From Chitinophaga sp. XS-30 (GTDB lineage Bacteria > Bacteroidota > Bacteroidia > Chitinophagales > Chitinophagaceae): 64,000 nucleotides of DNA. The first letter of the stretch is position 1. The number at the start of each line of letters is the position of its first letter. The stretch lies in assembly GCF_008086345.1 (NCBI RefSeq), contig NZ_CP043006.1:2478032-2542031 (forward strand). Direction: 5' to 3'. The notes below the pieces were generated by a model. The model had not been told where the DNA came from. It ran no database searches and saw nothing but the letters and a program-made list of their open reading frames with translations. Shown piece by piece: positions 16,652 through 24,825 of the stretch. Position numbers and translations under genes: made by a program.

Positions 16652-17518
16652 TCAATTCGCCAGTTTGTTCACCACCAGATCATCGTAATAAATATATCCG
16701 TCTGATGATGATTCCCAGTACGACTGGCTGCCGCCGCGGAAGGTGTGGAAGGTGAGCATCCGGATCAGGCGTTTGCTGTCATTCGTCGTCCAGCGGATGG
16801 TCTTATCCAGCAGTACATTGCCGTCGATGAGGATCTGTGCGCGGCCGTTGGTGCTGCTGCCGGTGTTGCTTTTGATATACATATGCACATGGTAGGTCTG
16901 CCCCCTGTTGAGGCTGCCGCTGGAGGGATAAGTGAGGCCCCAGGTCTCCCCGAATTGTCCGGACTGGTCGCGATAGTACACATAGGGCTGAAAGTACACG
17001 CGGCCGGAATTGTTCTGGTACCACATCATGCGGAGGGTGCCGCCATTGCCGTCCCAGGCGGGGTCGCCGCCGGTATTGCCATCACCGATGGAGAAGCCGA
17101 AGCCGATCTTGCCGCCGCGGCTCCAGTCGAATGCGCTGTGGAACCGGATGGTAAAATCAAGCTCATAGGCGGAGCCATCCGAGATGTCGATGTTGGAAAT
17201 GAGGCCACCGGCGCCGGAGAGGGCATTTTTTAGCAGGGTAACGCGCAGGTTGCCATTGGAGATCATGGCGCGGGACTGGTTCCATCCGCTGACATTGCCA
17301 AAATCAGCCGCCGCCTGGGAAGAGGTGTACGTGCTTTGGTGCGGATAGCCGTTCCAGTTGACGGAAAAAGAACTGTTGATAGCCGCGATGCCAACGGCAG
17401 CGGATTGCTGATCCAGCGTGGAAGCGCTCAGCTTTTCTTCAGGGGCGTCCTGCTTTGTGCAGGAACCGGCCAGGAGGCCGAATACTACCAGGGGCAGCAT
17501 GTTGAGATTTGCTTTCAT
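16652..17518 (-). CDS. Lipoprotein with polysaccharide lyase family 14-like jelly-roll domain
   Basis: This 288-residue protein starts with a lipoprotein signal (LLAGSC, Cys20) and a low-complexity linker. From about residue 50 it has a beta-sandwich pattern like alginate/glucuronan lyases of PL14 and related families: YELDFTIRFHSAFDWSRGGKIGFGFSIGDGNTGG, then GGTLRMMWYQN, GRVYFQPYVYYRDQSGQFGE and the late strand GNVLLDKTIRW. C-terminal YIYYDDLVV is typical of laminin-G-like or lyase sandwiches. Family assignment is by motif resemblance only; a carbohydrate-binding function without catalysis remains possible. It has no polysaccharide-locus neighbours. Confidence 0.6.
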   Translation of the reverse strand: MKANLNMLPLVVFGLLAGSCTKQDAPEEKLSASTLDQQSAAVGIAAINSSFSVNWNGYPHQSTYTSSQAAADFGNVSGWNQSRAMISNGNLRVTLLKNALSGAGGLISNIDISDGSAYELDFTIRFHSAFDWSRGGKIGFGFSIGDGNTGGDPAWDGNGGTLRMMWYQNNSGRVYFQPYVYYRDQSGQFGETWGLTYPSSGSLNRGQTYHVHMYIKSNTGSSTNGRAQILIDGNVLLDKTIRWTTNDSKRLIRMLTFHTFRGGSQSYWESSSDGYIYYDDLVVNKLAN

Positions 17519-17747
17519 GTGTTTGTTTTTTCATTAACGTGAGCAATAAAAAATGAAAAGAGATAGGATTGGGTTATTTGATATTATTTAATTGCAATCG
17601 ATAAGATAAGAATAATTATCAAAAAATAGCGCTGTTTGTTTGTATTTTATTGATTAAATTATCCTTAATCGTTTTAGCAGCATTTTCAGGAAAACTGAAC
17701 AGCCTGATATTTTTAGCCGGTCCGGGATCATCCGTTCCCGAAAAAAT

Positions 17748-17755
17748 TAAATTTG
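17748..17755 (+). promoter_or_regulatory. -7 promoter element of the Na+/H+ antiporter gene
   Basis: TAAATTTG is a perfect match to the Bacteroidota consensus TAnnTTTG and lies 25 bp before the ATG at 17780. It overlaps the alternative TTG start at 17753, supporting the ATG at 17780 as the true start. I see no clear -33 TTG at the usual spacing. Confidence 0.6.
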
Positions 17756-17779
17756 CCTGGCCCTTCAACCGCAAAAAGT

Positions 17780-19039
17780 ATGGAGAACTACAGCATTGTT
17801 ATTTTTATCCTCGCCATCATGATAGGTCTGTCTGCCATGGCAGACAAAATAAGGTTGCCATACCCCGTGCTGCTCGTCACGGCAGGTATCGCCATCGGCT
17901 TCATACCCGGAATGCCGCAGATCATCATCAACCCCGAGATCATCTTCCTGATCTTCCTTCCCCCGCTCCTGTACGACGCGGCGTTCAATATCTCACTGCC
18001 CGAGTTCCGGAACAACTTCAGGATGATCAGCACACTGGCCTTTGCCCTCGTGTTCCTCACCACCGCCGGTATTGCCGTTACAGCCTATTATGTCATCCCC
18101 GGGATGACCTGGCCGCTGGCCTTTGCCCTCGGCGCCATCCTCTCGGCTACGGACGCTGTTGCTGCCATGAGCATCACCAAAGGGCTGGGCCTGCCGCATA
18201 AGACCATTACCATCCTGGAAGGAGAGAGCCTTATCAACGATGCTTCCGGGCTTATTGCTTACCGTTTTGCCGTAGCAGCTGTAGCAGGTACATCGTTCGT
18301 ACTGTGGAAAGCCTCGCTGGAGTTCGTGGGGTTGATCCTGGGGGGCTGTTTCATCGGATGGATGCTGGGGCGGTTCCTGGGCTTTATCCTGAAGCGTGTA
18401 AAAGACGATCACATAGTAGCTATTAGCCTCACGCTGCTGATGCCCTTTGTGGCCTACCTGCTGGCGGAGACCCTGGGTGTTTCCGGCGTTATTGCCGTGG
18501 TCACCGGCGCTATCATGGTATCCCTGGTCATGCCCAAAACAATACCCGAGCAAACCAAGGTGCAGTCGAAAGCCATTTGGGATATCATCATCTTTCTCCT
18601 GAACGGGCTGATATTTATCCTCATCGGCCTGGAATTTCCCTATGTGATCGAAAGCATAGATCATGAGGACATCCTGCCGCTGATCGGTTACAGTTTCCTG
18701 ATCTGCCTCGTTACCCTCGTGATCCGCATGGGCCGGGTGTATCTGCAGCATATCGGCCTGCAGAACGCCTTTCGAAAAAAGAATACCCGGAAGAACAAAA
18801 GGGCGTTGCTGGACTGGAAGAACTGTCTCATTATCGGCTGGTCCGGCATGCGGGGCATCGTTTCCCTGGCTACCGCCCTGGCATTGCCGCATCGCCTGAG
18901 CGACGGCACGCCGTTCCCGGAAAGGCATACCATCATTTTCATTGCCATAGTGGTGGTACTGATCACGCTGGTGGTGCAGGGAATGGGTTTGCCTTTGCTG
19001 GTGAAGGCGCTCCGGCTGCATAAAACGGATCAGGGCTGA
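17780..19039 (+). CDS. CPA1-family Na+/H+ antiporter
   Basis: This 419-residue inner membrane protein has about 12 hydrophobic segments. Antiporter signatures are FLPPLLYDAAFN (the amiloride-site motif), SATDAVA near 135 and EGESLINDASGLIAYR near 155-170 with the ion-binding Asn-Asp pair, then WSGMRGIVSLATALALP near 360. These place it in the NhaP/NHE branch of CPA1, which exchanges cytoplasmic Na+ or K+ for H+. There is no long C-terminal cytoplasmic domain. The start is fixed by the -7 box located 25 bp upstream. A strong terminator 170 bp downstream closes a separate structured region. Confidence 0.92.
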   Translation: MENYSIVIFILAIMIGLSAMADKIRLPYPVLLVTAGIAIGFIPGMPQIIINPEIIFLIFLPPLLYDAAFNISLPEFRNNFRMISTLAFALVFLTTAGIAVTAYYVIPGMTWPLAFALGAILSATDAVAAMSITKGLGLPHKTITILEGESLINDASGLIAYRFAVAAVAGTSFVLWKASLEFVGLILGGCFIGWMLGRFLGFILKRVKDDHIVAISLTLLMPFVAYLLAETLGVSGVIAVVTGAIMVSLVMPKTIPEQTKVQSKAIWDIIIFLLNGLIFILIGLEFPYVIESIDHEDILPLIGYSFLICLVTLVIRMGRVYLQHIGLQNAFRKKNTRKNKRALLDWKNCLIIGWSGMRGIVSLATALALPHRLSDGTPFPERHTIIFIAIVVVLITLVVQGMGLPLLVKALRLHKTDQG

Positions 19040-19099
19040 TCTTTTTTAACATATTCTTGACGGCCTGATGTGGATGAAAGCCGTAATTTCAGTGTTCAT

Positions 19100-19239
19100 C
19101 AAAAAAAAGGAGGTATTCATGCAATCTACAGGATATTCATGGAAACCTTCAGTTAGTATCGCCTAACTGGGTTGCTCCATTCAAGAAAACTGTTGACGCA
19201 AAGCGTCTAAGGCTGTACCGGAAAGGTGCAGCCTTTTTT
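19100..19239 (+). ncRNA. Candidate structured small RNA or leader with mini-ORF and terminator
   Basis: Between the antiporter stop and the convergent surface operon lie three hairpins in series: CAGTTAG/CTAACTG (19150-19156, 19163-19169), GACGC/GCGTC with AAA loop (19195-19199, 19203-19207) and a terminator stem of 11 bp (19209-19219, 19225-19235). The last runs into six T (19234-19239). Upstream is an unusually perfect Shine-Dalgarno (AAGGAGGT, 19107-19114) and an ATG at 19119 opening a 15-codon ORF (MQSTGYSWKPSVSIA). It may be a small RNA, a coding leader or the 3' UTR of the antiporter transcript. I do not recognise the family. Confidence 0.4.
19209..19239 (+). terminator. Intrinsic terminator
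   Basis: An 11-bp stem with one G-T wobble (AAGGCTGTACC 19209-19219, GGTGCAGCCTT 19225-19235) and GGAAA loop is followed by a T run to 19239. It is a textbook rho-independent terminator on the plus strand. Confidence 0.88.
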
Positions 19240-19260
19240 GTGACGCCTGACCCTCAGCCA

Positions 19261-20835
19261 TTATTTCAGTACAACGATCTTGGCGGTATGCATGACCACC
19301 TGTGTACCCTTGTGCATGATCACGAGGAAGTAGGTAGCTGCCGGGAGACCGGTTACGGATATATCTCCTTCCTGATCGATATCATACTGCCGCAGTATTT
19401 GTCCCCATGCATTGGTGATCTGCATGCGCATGGCGGTACGCACGCCGCTGATGCGCACCTTGAAGTGCCCGTAGTTCGGGTTGGGGAAGATCTCCACCTG
19501 TTTCATCGGGGGAACGGGCCGTATATCGGAGTACTCCACATTCCCGTTGCGTAATACCGCTTTTATGCGATAATAACTCCATCCCTGGAAGTTGTTATGA
19601 TCAACAGTATTGTAATCCAGCAAACGAAGGCTGTTGCCGTTGATGGCCCGTGTTGGCACTACGCCCACCGTAGTGAACGTGTTTTCTGTTTCCAGCCTTC
19701 TCTCCACCTCGAAGCGATCGTTATTCACCTCATACCATGTGGTCCACAACAAGCCCACCTGCGATGGAGAAAGCCGGTTGGCATCGAAACGCACCCATTT
19801 GATCTGCGGTCCGGGTGTTGCGATCCTTGTTGATTTGGAGAAATATTCATTGATGCGCATGCCGGCCTCAAGCTGCTGGGTATGCATGGTGGCGGGTTGT
19901 TGCAGCGGGTATGTGGTAAGATCGCCTTCGGCAGCAACGGTGCCGGATTGTGCTACCCAATACGGATCATCATAGCGGTTCAGGAAGCTGCTCTGCCGGT
20001 TATCCCGGTAGGATGGCATTTCTTCCGCATCGGTATGCTGGAAGGATATCCGTGTATGACCATTACCCACGTGGTTACGGCCGATGTTCCATGTTTTGTG
20101 AATGAAGGTGTCCTGCATGGCGGCGCCGGTGATCGCATGATTATACACATTGTCGAACACCCGGGCCCGGAACACATCCGCTGCTCCGCTGTTGTGAATG
20201 GCTACAGGAGAATAGCTGCCGGGCGCTGTGCCTACGGGGAACACCACGTTGCCGGAGGGGCTGCCGAGCTGTTCCCGGTACAGGAACCCTCCCGCAATGC
20301 CCCCTCCCGTCACCACAAACCTTCTGTCACTATAACCGGTGATCTGACCGGGCGCATGATCTCCCACCACCAGGTTCCAGCCGTTCAGGAAAATATGCCC
20401 ATTCTGGAAGTGCAGTGTATTGCGGACCTTCAGATCGTTCAGATCACCCAGCTCAATGCCGTCAGGATTGTCTACGGTGAGACTGGGAAAACTGCTGCCG
20501 CTGCCGGAAGCCGCATTATATCCTCCAAAGAGCAACTGGCGGCCCGCGGAGCCGTACAGGGGGTTATTGCCGGAGAACCGGAATATACCACCGGTACCGC
20601 CCTCGTCTGAAAGCGAAGCGCCGTTACCGTTAGTCCATTGCTGGCCGAGGAAATATATCGTCGCACCGGGCTTCGAACCGAAGGAACCATCGTTCCGTGT
20701 ATTGAGATAAAACGTTACCGGAAGAGCGCCTGTTGCGCATACCTTGCCTTCTGCAGGGATGTAAATGCCCTGCTGGGCGAAGCTGTCGCTGGCGCAGCAC
20801 AAAAGAAGAAGAAATACCGGTATAAATGATCTCAT
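19261..20835 (-). CDS. Secreted protein with type IX secretion C-terminal sorting domain
   Basis: The ATG at 20835 is chosen because it starts a signal peptide (MRSFIPVFLLLLCCASDSFAQ). The 524-residue product has a beta-rich N-terminal region (about 20-330) and a fibronectin-like segment (WTTWYEVNNDRFEVERRLETENTFTTVG...YYRIKAV) typical of Bacteroidota surface proteins. The last 80 residues form a type A T9SS sorting domain (VEIFPNPNYGHFKVRISG.. to ..TGLPAATYFLVIMHKGTQVVMHTAKIVVLK). It should cross the outer membrane through the T9SS (Por) machinery. It begins 5 bp after the stop of the preceding tail-fibre-like gene, so it is the last gene of a three-gene operon. The N-terminal module has no recognised enzymatic motif. 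Confidence 0.88.
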   Translation of the reverse strand: MRSFIPVFLLLLCCASDSFAQQGIYIPAEGKVCATGALPVTFYLNTRNDGSFGSKPGATIYFLGQQWTNGNGASLSDEGGTGGIFRFSGNNPLYGSAGRQLLFGGYNAASGSGSSFPSLTVDNPDGIELGDLNDLKVRNTLHFQNGHIFLNGWNLVVGDHAPGQITGYSDRRFVVTGGGIAGGFLYREQLGSPSGNVVFPVGTAPGSYSPVAIHNSGAADVFRARVFDNVYNHAITGAAMQDTFIHKTWNIGRNHVGNGHTRISFQHTDAEEMPSYRDNRQSSFLNRYDDPYWVAQSGTVAAEGDLTTYPLQQPATMHTQQLEAGMRINEYFSKSTRIATPGPQIKWVRFDANRLSPSQVGLLWTTWYEVNNDRFEVERRLETENTFTTVGVVPTRAINGNSLRLLDYNTVDHNNFQGWSYYRIKAVLRNGNVEYSDIRPVPPMKQVEIFPNPNYGHFKVRISGVRTAMRMQITNAWGQILRQYDIDQEGDISVTGLPAATYFLVIMHKGTQVVMHTAKIVVLK

Positions 20836-20840
20836 GTTGT

Positions 20841-22577
20841 TTAGTTGGTATAGGATATCGTGATCCATCTGTTCCCGATGGACTGTACACCTAAAACTTC
20901 CGCATTATTCCATAATTGTCTTGTCGTGAATTGCCCGCCGCTGCCGGAAACATTCACCGCTCCCCAGCCATTGGCAAAATCCCGCGTGATGTAGTATATC
21001 CGGCCGGTACAGGTTGTTGCATTCGGCAGGGTGACGGTATAATTGGTGCCGTTATTCCCTGTTTTGCGCATGACTACCGTAAAATGGCTTTCATTCAACG
21101 TTACATTGGCTGTATTGCTCAACGTGGTTACACCGGTGGCCAAGGAACCCTCTACATGCACGGTACTGGTGGGGGCATCGGTACCTACGCCCAGTCTTTC
21201 ATCCGTATTATTCCAGAACAGGTGTGCCGCATTCTGCCGCACTTCGGTGCTGGCATCGCTGCTTTTTCCGGCGAAGACGAGCCCTCCGTCCGTGAAGTTG
21301 TTATCGCCATGCGTGGTCACCACTTTGTACCAGGTATTGCCGGCATTGGTGGTGAGCGGCGCTGCATTACCGCCCCATTCCTTCAGCGCCAGCGTATTCT
21401 TGTCGAAATAAAGCTGTGTCGTAAAACCGCCACCCTGGAAGGACAGCACGTTCCAGGAATGAGCGCCAGTTCCCAGCGGGCCGCTCTGTACGGTGCCGGT
21501 AACGGGACTGGCCCATATCTTCATGCGACTGTTGGCATCGGGAGCGTCCGCGCCGCCGATATTGTTATCCGGCAGTATGCCATAGGTAGCGCCGCCATCC
21601 ATATCCAGGTCCGGCTGCCAGGTGTTATTGGTGCTGTTCCATTTGAGCACCTGTCCGTCGGTGGGTGCGGTAGCGGCAATATTCCGGTTTTGCAGTTTAT
21701 TGGCGTTCCAGATATTGGCGTTGAAGTCCGCCGTCATGTTACCGGTGGTATTGTTCAGCAATAGTCCGGTGCTGATCTTTACTTCCTGGGTAACCCCGTT
21801 GCCGGTGCTGTAGCGGCCGAGGAGCGACTGGGAAGTAACATCCTGTATTTTGTTGTAGGTCACCGCTTTGTTGGTGATGGTGGTGGCAAAGGTGCCGGTG
21901 CCGGAGCCGGTAACGGGCCCCGTCAAGGTAACGGCAGCGCTGCCTGCGCCGGGTTCCCAGAGGCTGGTGGCATTGTTCCATTTCAGCACATCGTTTGCAG
22001 CAGGGGCTGTAGCAGCGATGTTCCGGCCCTGCAGTTTGTTGGCATTCCAGATGGCATTATTGGCATCGGCAGTGATCAGGCCGCTGCCGCTGTTCAATAA
22101 CAGTCCCGTGCCGAGCGTGAGCTCCTGTACCGTGCCATCTGTTGCTGCATGCCTGCCAAGGAGTGATTGCGCGCTCACGTCCTGTATCTTGGGATAGGTC
22201 ACAGCCTTGTCGGTGATCGTGGTGGCAATGGTGCCCGTACCGGTACCGGTCACCGCACCGGTAAGCGCGGTGGAGATGTCGCCTACTTTCTCCCAGGCGC
22301 CGTTCCTTCTGATATACAGGCTTTTTTCGGATACATCATTCACAAACACCAGCATACCATCGTCTGCATTGAACAATTTGCCGCCGGAGAGTATCTCTGC
22401 TTTCAGCACACGGGGCAGCAGCAGGCCCTGGTTGGAGCTGTTCAGTTCCAGTATGGCTTCTTTTTTTACATTGGACGGGTTGTCGCCCAGTTTCAGCTGC
22501 TGTGCCGCAGCTGAGAGGGAAAGCAGGGCGGTGAGGCCGGATAGGATGCCGCAACACGCGGCCGTCAGGATCTTCAT
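20841..22577 (-). CDS. Tail-fibre-like repeat surface protein B
   Basis: A 578-residue protein with signal peptide (about 1-26, SAAAQ). Residues 27-100 (LKLGDNPSNVKKEAILELNS.. ..SLYIRRNGAWEKVG) match the start of the upstream 604-residue protein, so the two are paralogues. Residues 105-322 are two tandem copies of a module of about 113 residues rich in Gly/Thr/Asn, with KIQDV..QSLLGR and IWNANKLQ.RNIAATAP. The C-terminal part (VGTDAPTSTVHVEG; NYTVTLPNATTCTGRIYYITRD) resembles trimeric phage tail-fibre and collagen-like surface fibre proteins. Signal peptide and operon context argue for a bacterial exported fibre, not a phage gene. It carries no T9SS sorting domain itself. Confidence 0.75.
   Translation of the reverse strand: MKILTAACCGILSGLTALLSLSAAAQQLKLGDNPSNVKKEAILELNSSNQGLLLPRVLKAEILSGGKLFNADDGMLVFVNDVSEKSLYIRRNGAWEKVGDISTALTGAVTGTGTGTIATTITDKAVTYPKIQDVSAQSLLGRHAATDGTVQELTLGTGLLLNSGSGLITADANNAIWNANKLQGRNIAATAPAANDVLKWNNATSLWEPGAGSAAVTLTGPVTGSGTGTFATTITNKAVTYNKIQDVTSQSLLGRYSTGNGVTQEVKISTGLLLNNTTGNMTADFNANIWNANKLQNRNIAATAPTDGQVLKWNSTNNTWQPDLDMDGGATYGILPDNNIGGADAPDANSRMKIWASPVTGTVQSGPLGTGAHSWNVLSFQGGGFTTQLYFDKNTLALKEWGGNAAPLTTNAGNTWYKVVTTHGDNNFTDGGLVFAGKSSDASTEVRQNAAHLFWNNTDERLGVGTDAPTSTVHVEGSLATGVTTLSNTANVTLNESHFTVVMRKTGNNGTNYTVTLPNATTCTGRIYYITRDFANGWGAVNVSGSGGQFTTRQLWNNAEVLGVQSIGNRWITISYTN
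21612..22265 (-). repeat. Two tandem copies of a ~339-bp coding repeat
   Basis: Copy 1 (about 22265-21927) and copy 2 (about 21926-21612) encode two 113-residue modules of tail-fibre-like protein B. Strong identity at protein level includes GTGT.ATTIT.KAVTY.KIQDV and NANKLQ.RNIAATAP. The DNA similarity offers a substrate for copy-number change by recombination. Confidence 0.85.
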
Positions 22578-22612
22578 AACATATAGGGATAGGATAGTAA
22601 CAGATTAAGGAA

Positions 22613-22648
22613 CAGCAGGAACGCTGCGATGGACAGGCGTTCCTGCTG
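22613..22648 (-). terminator. Intercistronic hairpin between tail-fibre-like genes A and B
   Basis: A perfect 12-bp stem (22613-22624 with 22637-22648, 12-nt loop) lies in the 81-bp gap between gene A stop and gene B start on the minus strand, and is followed there by TTCCTTAATCT. It may attenuate transcription into gene B or protect the 3' end of gene A mRNA. Confidence 0.6.
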
Positions 22649-22658
22649 CCCGATGGCA

Positions 22659-24473
22659 TTATTTTCTGATGATATACCAGTTGGTGCCATCTGACTGAAG
22701 CGTTACGAACGTCCAGTCGTTATAGATGGTATAGTTTGGCCCGCCTTCCACCTGGGCGCTGCCATTGGGTGCGATGGTCACTTCATTGTCAATACCGCCG
22801 GTGCCGATCTTTTTGATGGTGTACACGCGGCCTTCCACTGCAGCCGGCAGGTTTACCGTCAGGGCGGCGGATGTTGCATCCACAAGGATCGTATGGTCTT
22901 TGTCCGTGATCGGATAGCCATCTGTATTCACGGTTTTGATAGCCATGGATATGGAACCTGTTACCTGTAATGTGGAGTTGCCTGCCGTAGTGGCGCCTAC
23001 ATTTACATTTTGTGCAAAGCTCTTATCTCCCGCAAAGGATTGTGTAGTAGTGCTGACTGCACCACGCGCTTCGGAACCGGCTTCGCCGCTTGCATCGGGC
23101 AGGTTGAAGCTGACGGTTTTCGCTACGCCATCCACGGTAATACCGAAATCGTTATTGTTGGTAGTGGTGTTGAAAGTGATGTCAGGGCCAATAGTATTAT
23201 TGGTGCCGTCGGAAATCCGTTGTACGCCGTTCTCCAATGCGGCAATATCTATCAGCCTTCTTTCGATCACATTCCCTGCGCCTTGTATAAGCACGTTATA
23301 TGGCCCGGTGGCAGCGGTGGCATCCACGGTGTTCAGCGTCAGCAAACCATCTATTGTGGCTGTACCGGCCAGGTTGGCGGCACCGGCCACATCAATGCCG
23401 GCTGCTGCGGTAACTTTGTCCTGGAAGGTTTTTTCACCGCCGAAAGTTTGTGCGGCCACGGATACGCCGCCCGGATTGGTGGCATCCGCAGCATGCAGCG
23501 AAAGTTCATTATTATCTGTACCGCCGATCGTTAAACCGTTGGCATCAGGCGTATTGGAAAATGCCGCTGCGATCACCTGTTTCTGGGAAGCCTGGAGTTT
23601 GTCCCAGTCCGCTTCGGTCAGCAGACCACGGGTGATGCCCGTGCCTGCGGTAGGGATATTGAACGTGTGCACACCCAGCAGGGTGGCCACATTGAAATCT
23701 GTTCCCGCAGTACCGGTGGCAAAGCTCTGAATAGCTTCCTGGGAGCCGTTCATGGTGGAAATGGCATTGTCGAATGCGGCCGCGGACATCTGCCTGCGGT
23801 TCACATCACCGGTAACGGGATCGATCACCAGTACATTTACCAGCGAGGTGCTGGCAGCAAGGTTGGCGAAATTCACGCCATTCGCAACGCTCAGGGAATT
23901 GGAGCTGAGCGCGCCCGAGAACTGCCCGGTAGTGGCGGCAATAATGCCGGATACCAGCAGGTTGCCGGAGATCTGGCCATTCCCGAGCACATCCAGTTTG
24001 GCCGTGGGATTATTGGTGCCAATACCGATGTTACCGGTGGCATCAATACGCATGGCTTCCAGATCATTGGTCTTGAATACCAGCGCAGCGGAGTTCCTTG
24101 AGCCGAGGAAATCCGTTGCATCATTAACGGTATTGCCTTCGCGGCTCCAGTTCATTTCCGCTTCATCCAGCGTAGCCAGCTTCACCCAGGCCCCGTCTTT
24201 CCGCAAATAAAGCGTCTGGTTCTGATGCGTAGCATTTTCCACTACTACGATCATACCGTCGGGTGCGGTATTTAATGGTGCGGTCGTCAACATGCCGGGC
24301 TGAACACGCGGGAGGAGCAAACCCTGCCGGTCGCTTTCCAGTTCCAGTACAGAAGCTCTGTTGATAGAGTAGGGCCTGTCGCCTACTTTCAATTGGGCGT
24401 TAGCCGTAAATGCTGCCATGAGCATGCCGGACGCAAGTAGTACACGCATCGCGGTACGTAAAGGTGTTTTCAT
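22659..24473 (-). CDS. Tail-fibre-like surface protein A
   Basis: A 604-residue protein with signal peptide (about 1-26, FTANAQ) and the same N-terminal 70-residue module as protein B (LKVGDRPYSINRASVLELESDRQGLLLPRV..). The middle is Gly/Ala/Asn/Thr-rich, with GNIGIGTNNPTAKLDVLGNGQISGNLLVSG, a motif also found in phage tail fibre and Bacteroidota surface fibre proteins. The end (VEGRVYTIKKIGTGGIDNEVTIAPNGSAQVEGG.. ..WTFVTLQSDGTNWYII) is a classic tail-fibre or adhesin tip sequence. It has no T9SS domain. It is the first gene of the operon A-B-T9SS protein, with promoters in the AT-rich region upstream. A role in adhesion or a surface appendage is inferred. Confidence 0.78.
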   Translation of the reverse strand: MKTPLRTAMRVLLASGMLMAAFTANAQLKVGDRPYSINRASVLELESDRQGLLLPRVQPGMLTTAPLNTAPDGMIVVVENATHQNQTLYLRKDGAWVKLATLDEAEMNWSREGNTVNDATDFLGSRNSAALVFKTNDLEAMRIDATGNIGIGTNNPTAKLDVLGNGQISGNLLVSGIIAATTGQFSGALSSNSLSVANGVNFANLAASTSLVNVLVIDPVTGDVNRRQMSAAAFDNAISTMNGSQEAIQSFATGTAGTDFNVATLLGVHTFNIPTAGTGITRGLLTEADWDKLQASQKQVIAAAFSNTPDANGLTIGGTDNNELSLHAADATNPGGVSVAAQTFGGEKTFQDKVTAAAGIDVAGAANLAGTATIDGLLTLNTVDATAATGPYNVLIQGAGNVIERRLIDIAALENGVQRISDGTNNTIGPDITFNTTTNNNDFGITVDGVAKTVSFNLPDASGEAGSEARGAVSTTTQSFAGDKSFAQNVNVGATTAGNSTLQVTGSISMAIKTVNTDGYPITDKDHTILVDATSAALTVNLPAAVEGRVYTIKKIGTGGIDNEVTIAPNGSAQVEGGPNYTIYNDWTFVTLQSDGTNWYIIRK

Positions 24474-24825
24474 AGGATTGAGGGATAAATAGGTATTATA
24501 ATTATGTAAACCGTCAGGAATAAAATGCTAATGTCTTCGCTAACAATCAACTATTCCGATGCTGTGGAATACTGTGTTCAATTATCGTTTTTTAGTTATC
24601 AAATATATAATGCAAATATATAATATTAAAATTAAAAACAATATAAAACGAACGTGGTATTTTTGCATAAAATACTTTTTATCAATGTGTTATGCATTAA
24701 ATTCACTATAAAGGAGTATTGACGTATTGTTTAAATTGCTATATGTCAACACATAAGCAAACCGCCCGTCAAAATGTGCTTTTTTCCGAGCCGGCATTGT
24801 TATATCATTATACTTTCAAACCAGG
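24474..24825. promoter_or_regulatory. AT-rich divergent promoter region with tandem -7 boxes for the surface operon
   Basis: On the minus strand two perfect TATATTTG boxes (plus-strand CAAATATA at 24600-24607 and 24613-24620) are carried by a tandem 13-bp duplication (24600-24612, 24613-24625). A CAA at 24639-24641 gives a -33 TTG on the minus strand 18 bp from the upstream box. The two boxes would start transcripts 13 bp apart, about 120-130 nt before gene A. The rest of the spacer is very AT-rich and lacks an ORF. A weak TACTTTCA near 24810 may serve the GH92 gene. Confidence 0.65.

Noticed and set aside
19209-19239. SRP or tmRNA gene at the small structured element
   Set aside because: No SRP core motif or tmRNA tag/acceptor-like ends are seen, only hairpins and a terminator.
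20841-24473. Prophage remnant at the tail-fibre-like genes
   Set aside because: The proteins have signal peptides, a T9SS partner and host-type promoters; no capsid, terminase, lysis or integrase genes are near.
24540-24720. Mobile element or replication origin in the AT-rich stretch
   Set aside because: No terminal inverted repeats, transposase or iterated DnaA boxes; the composition fits a promoter region.
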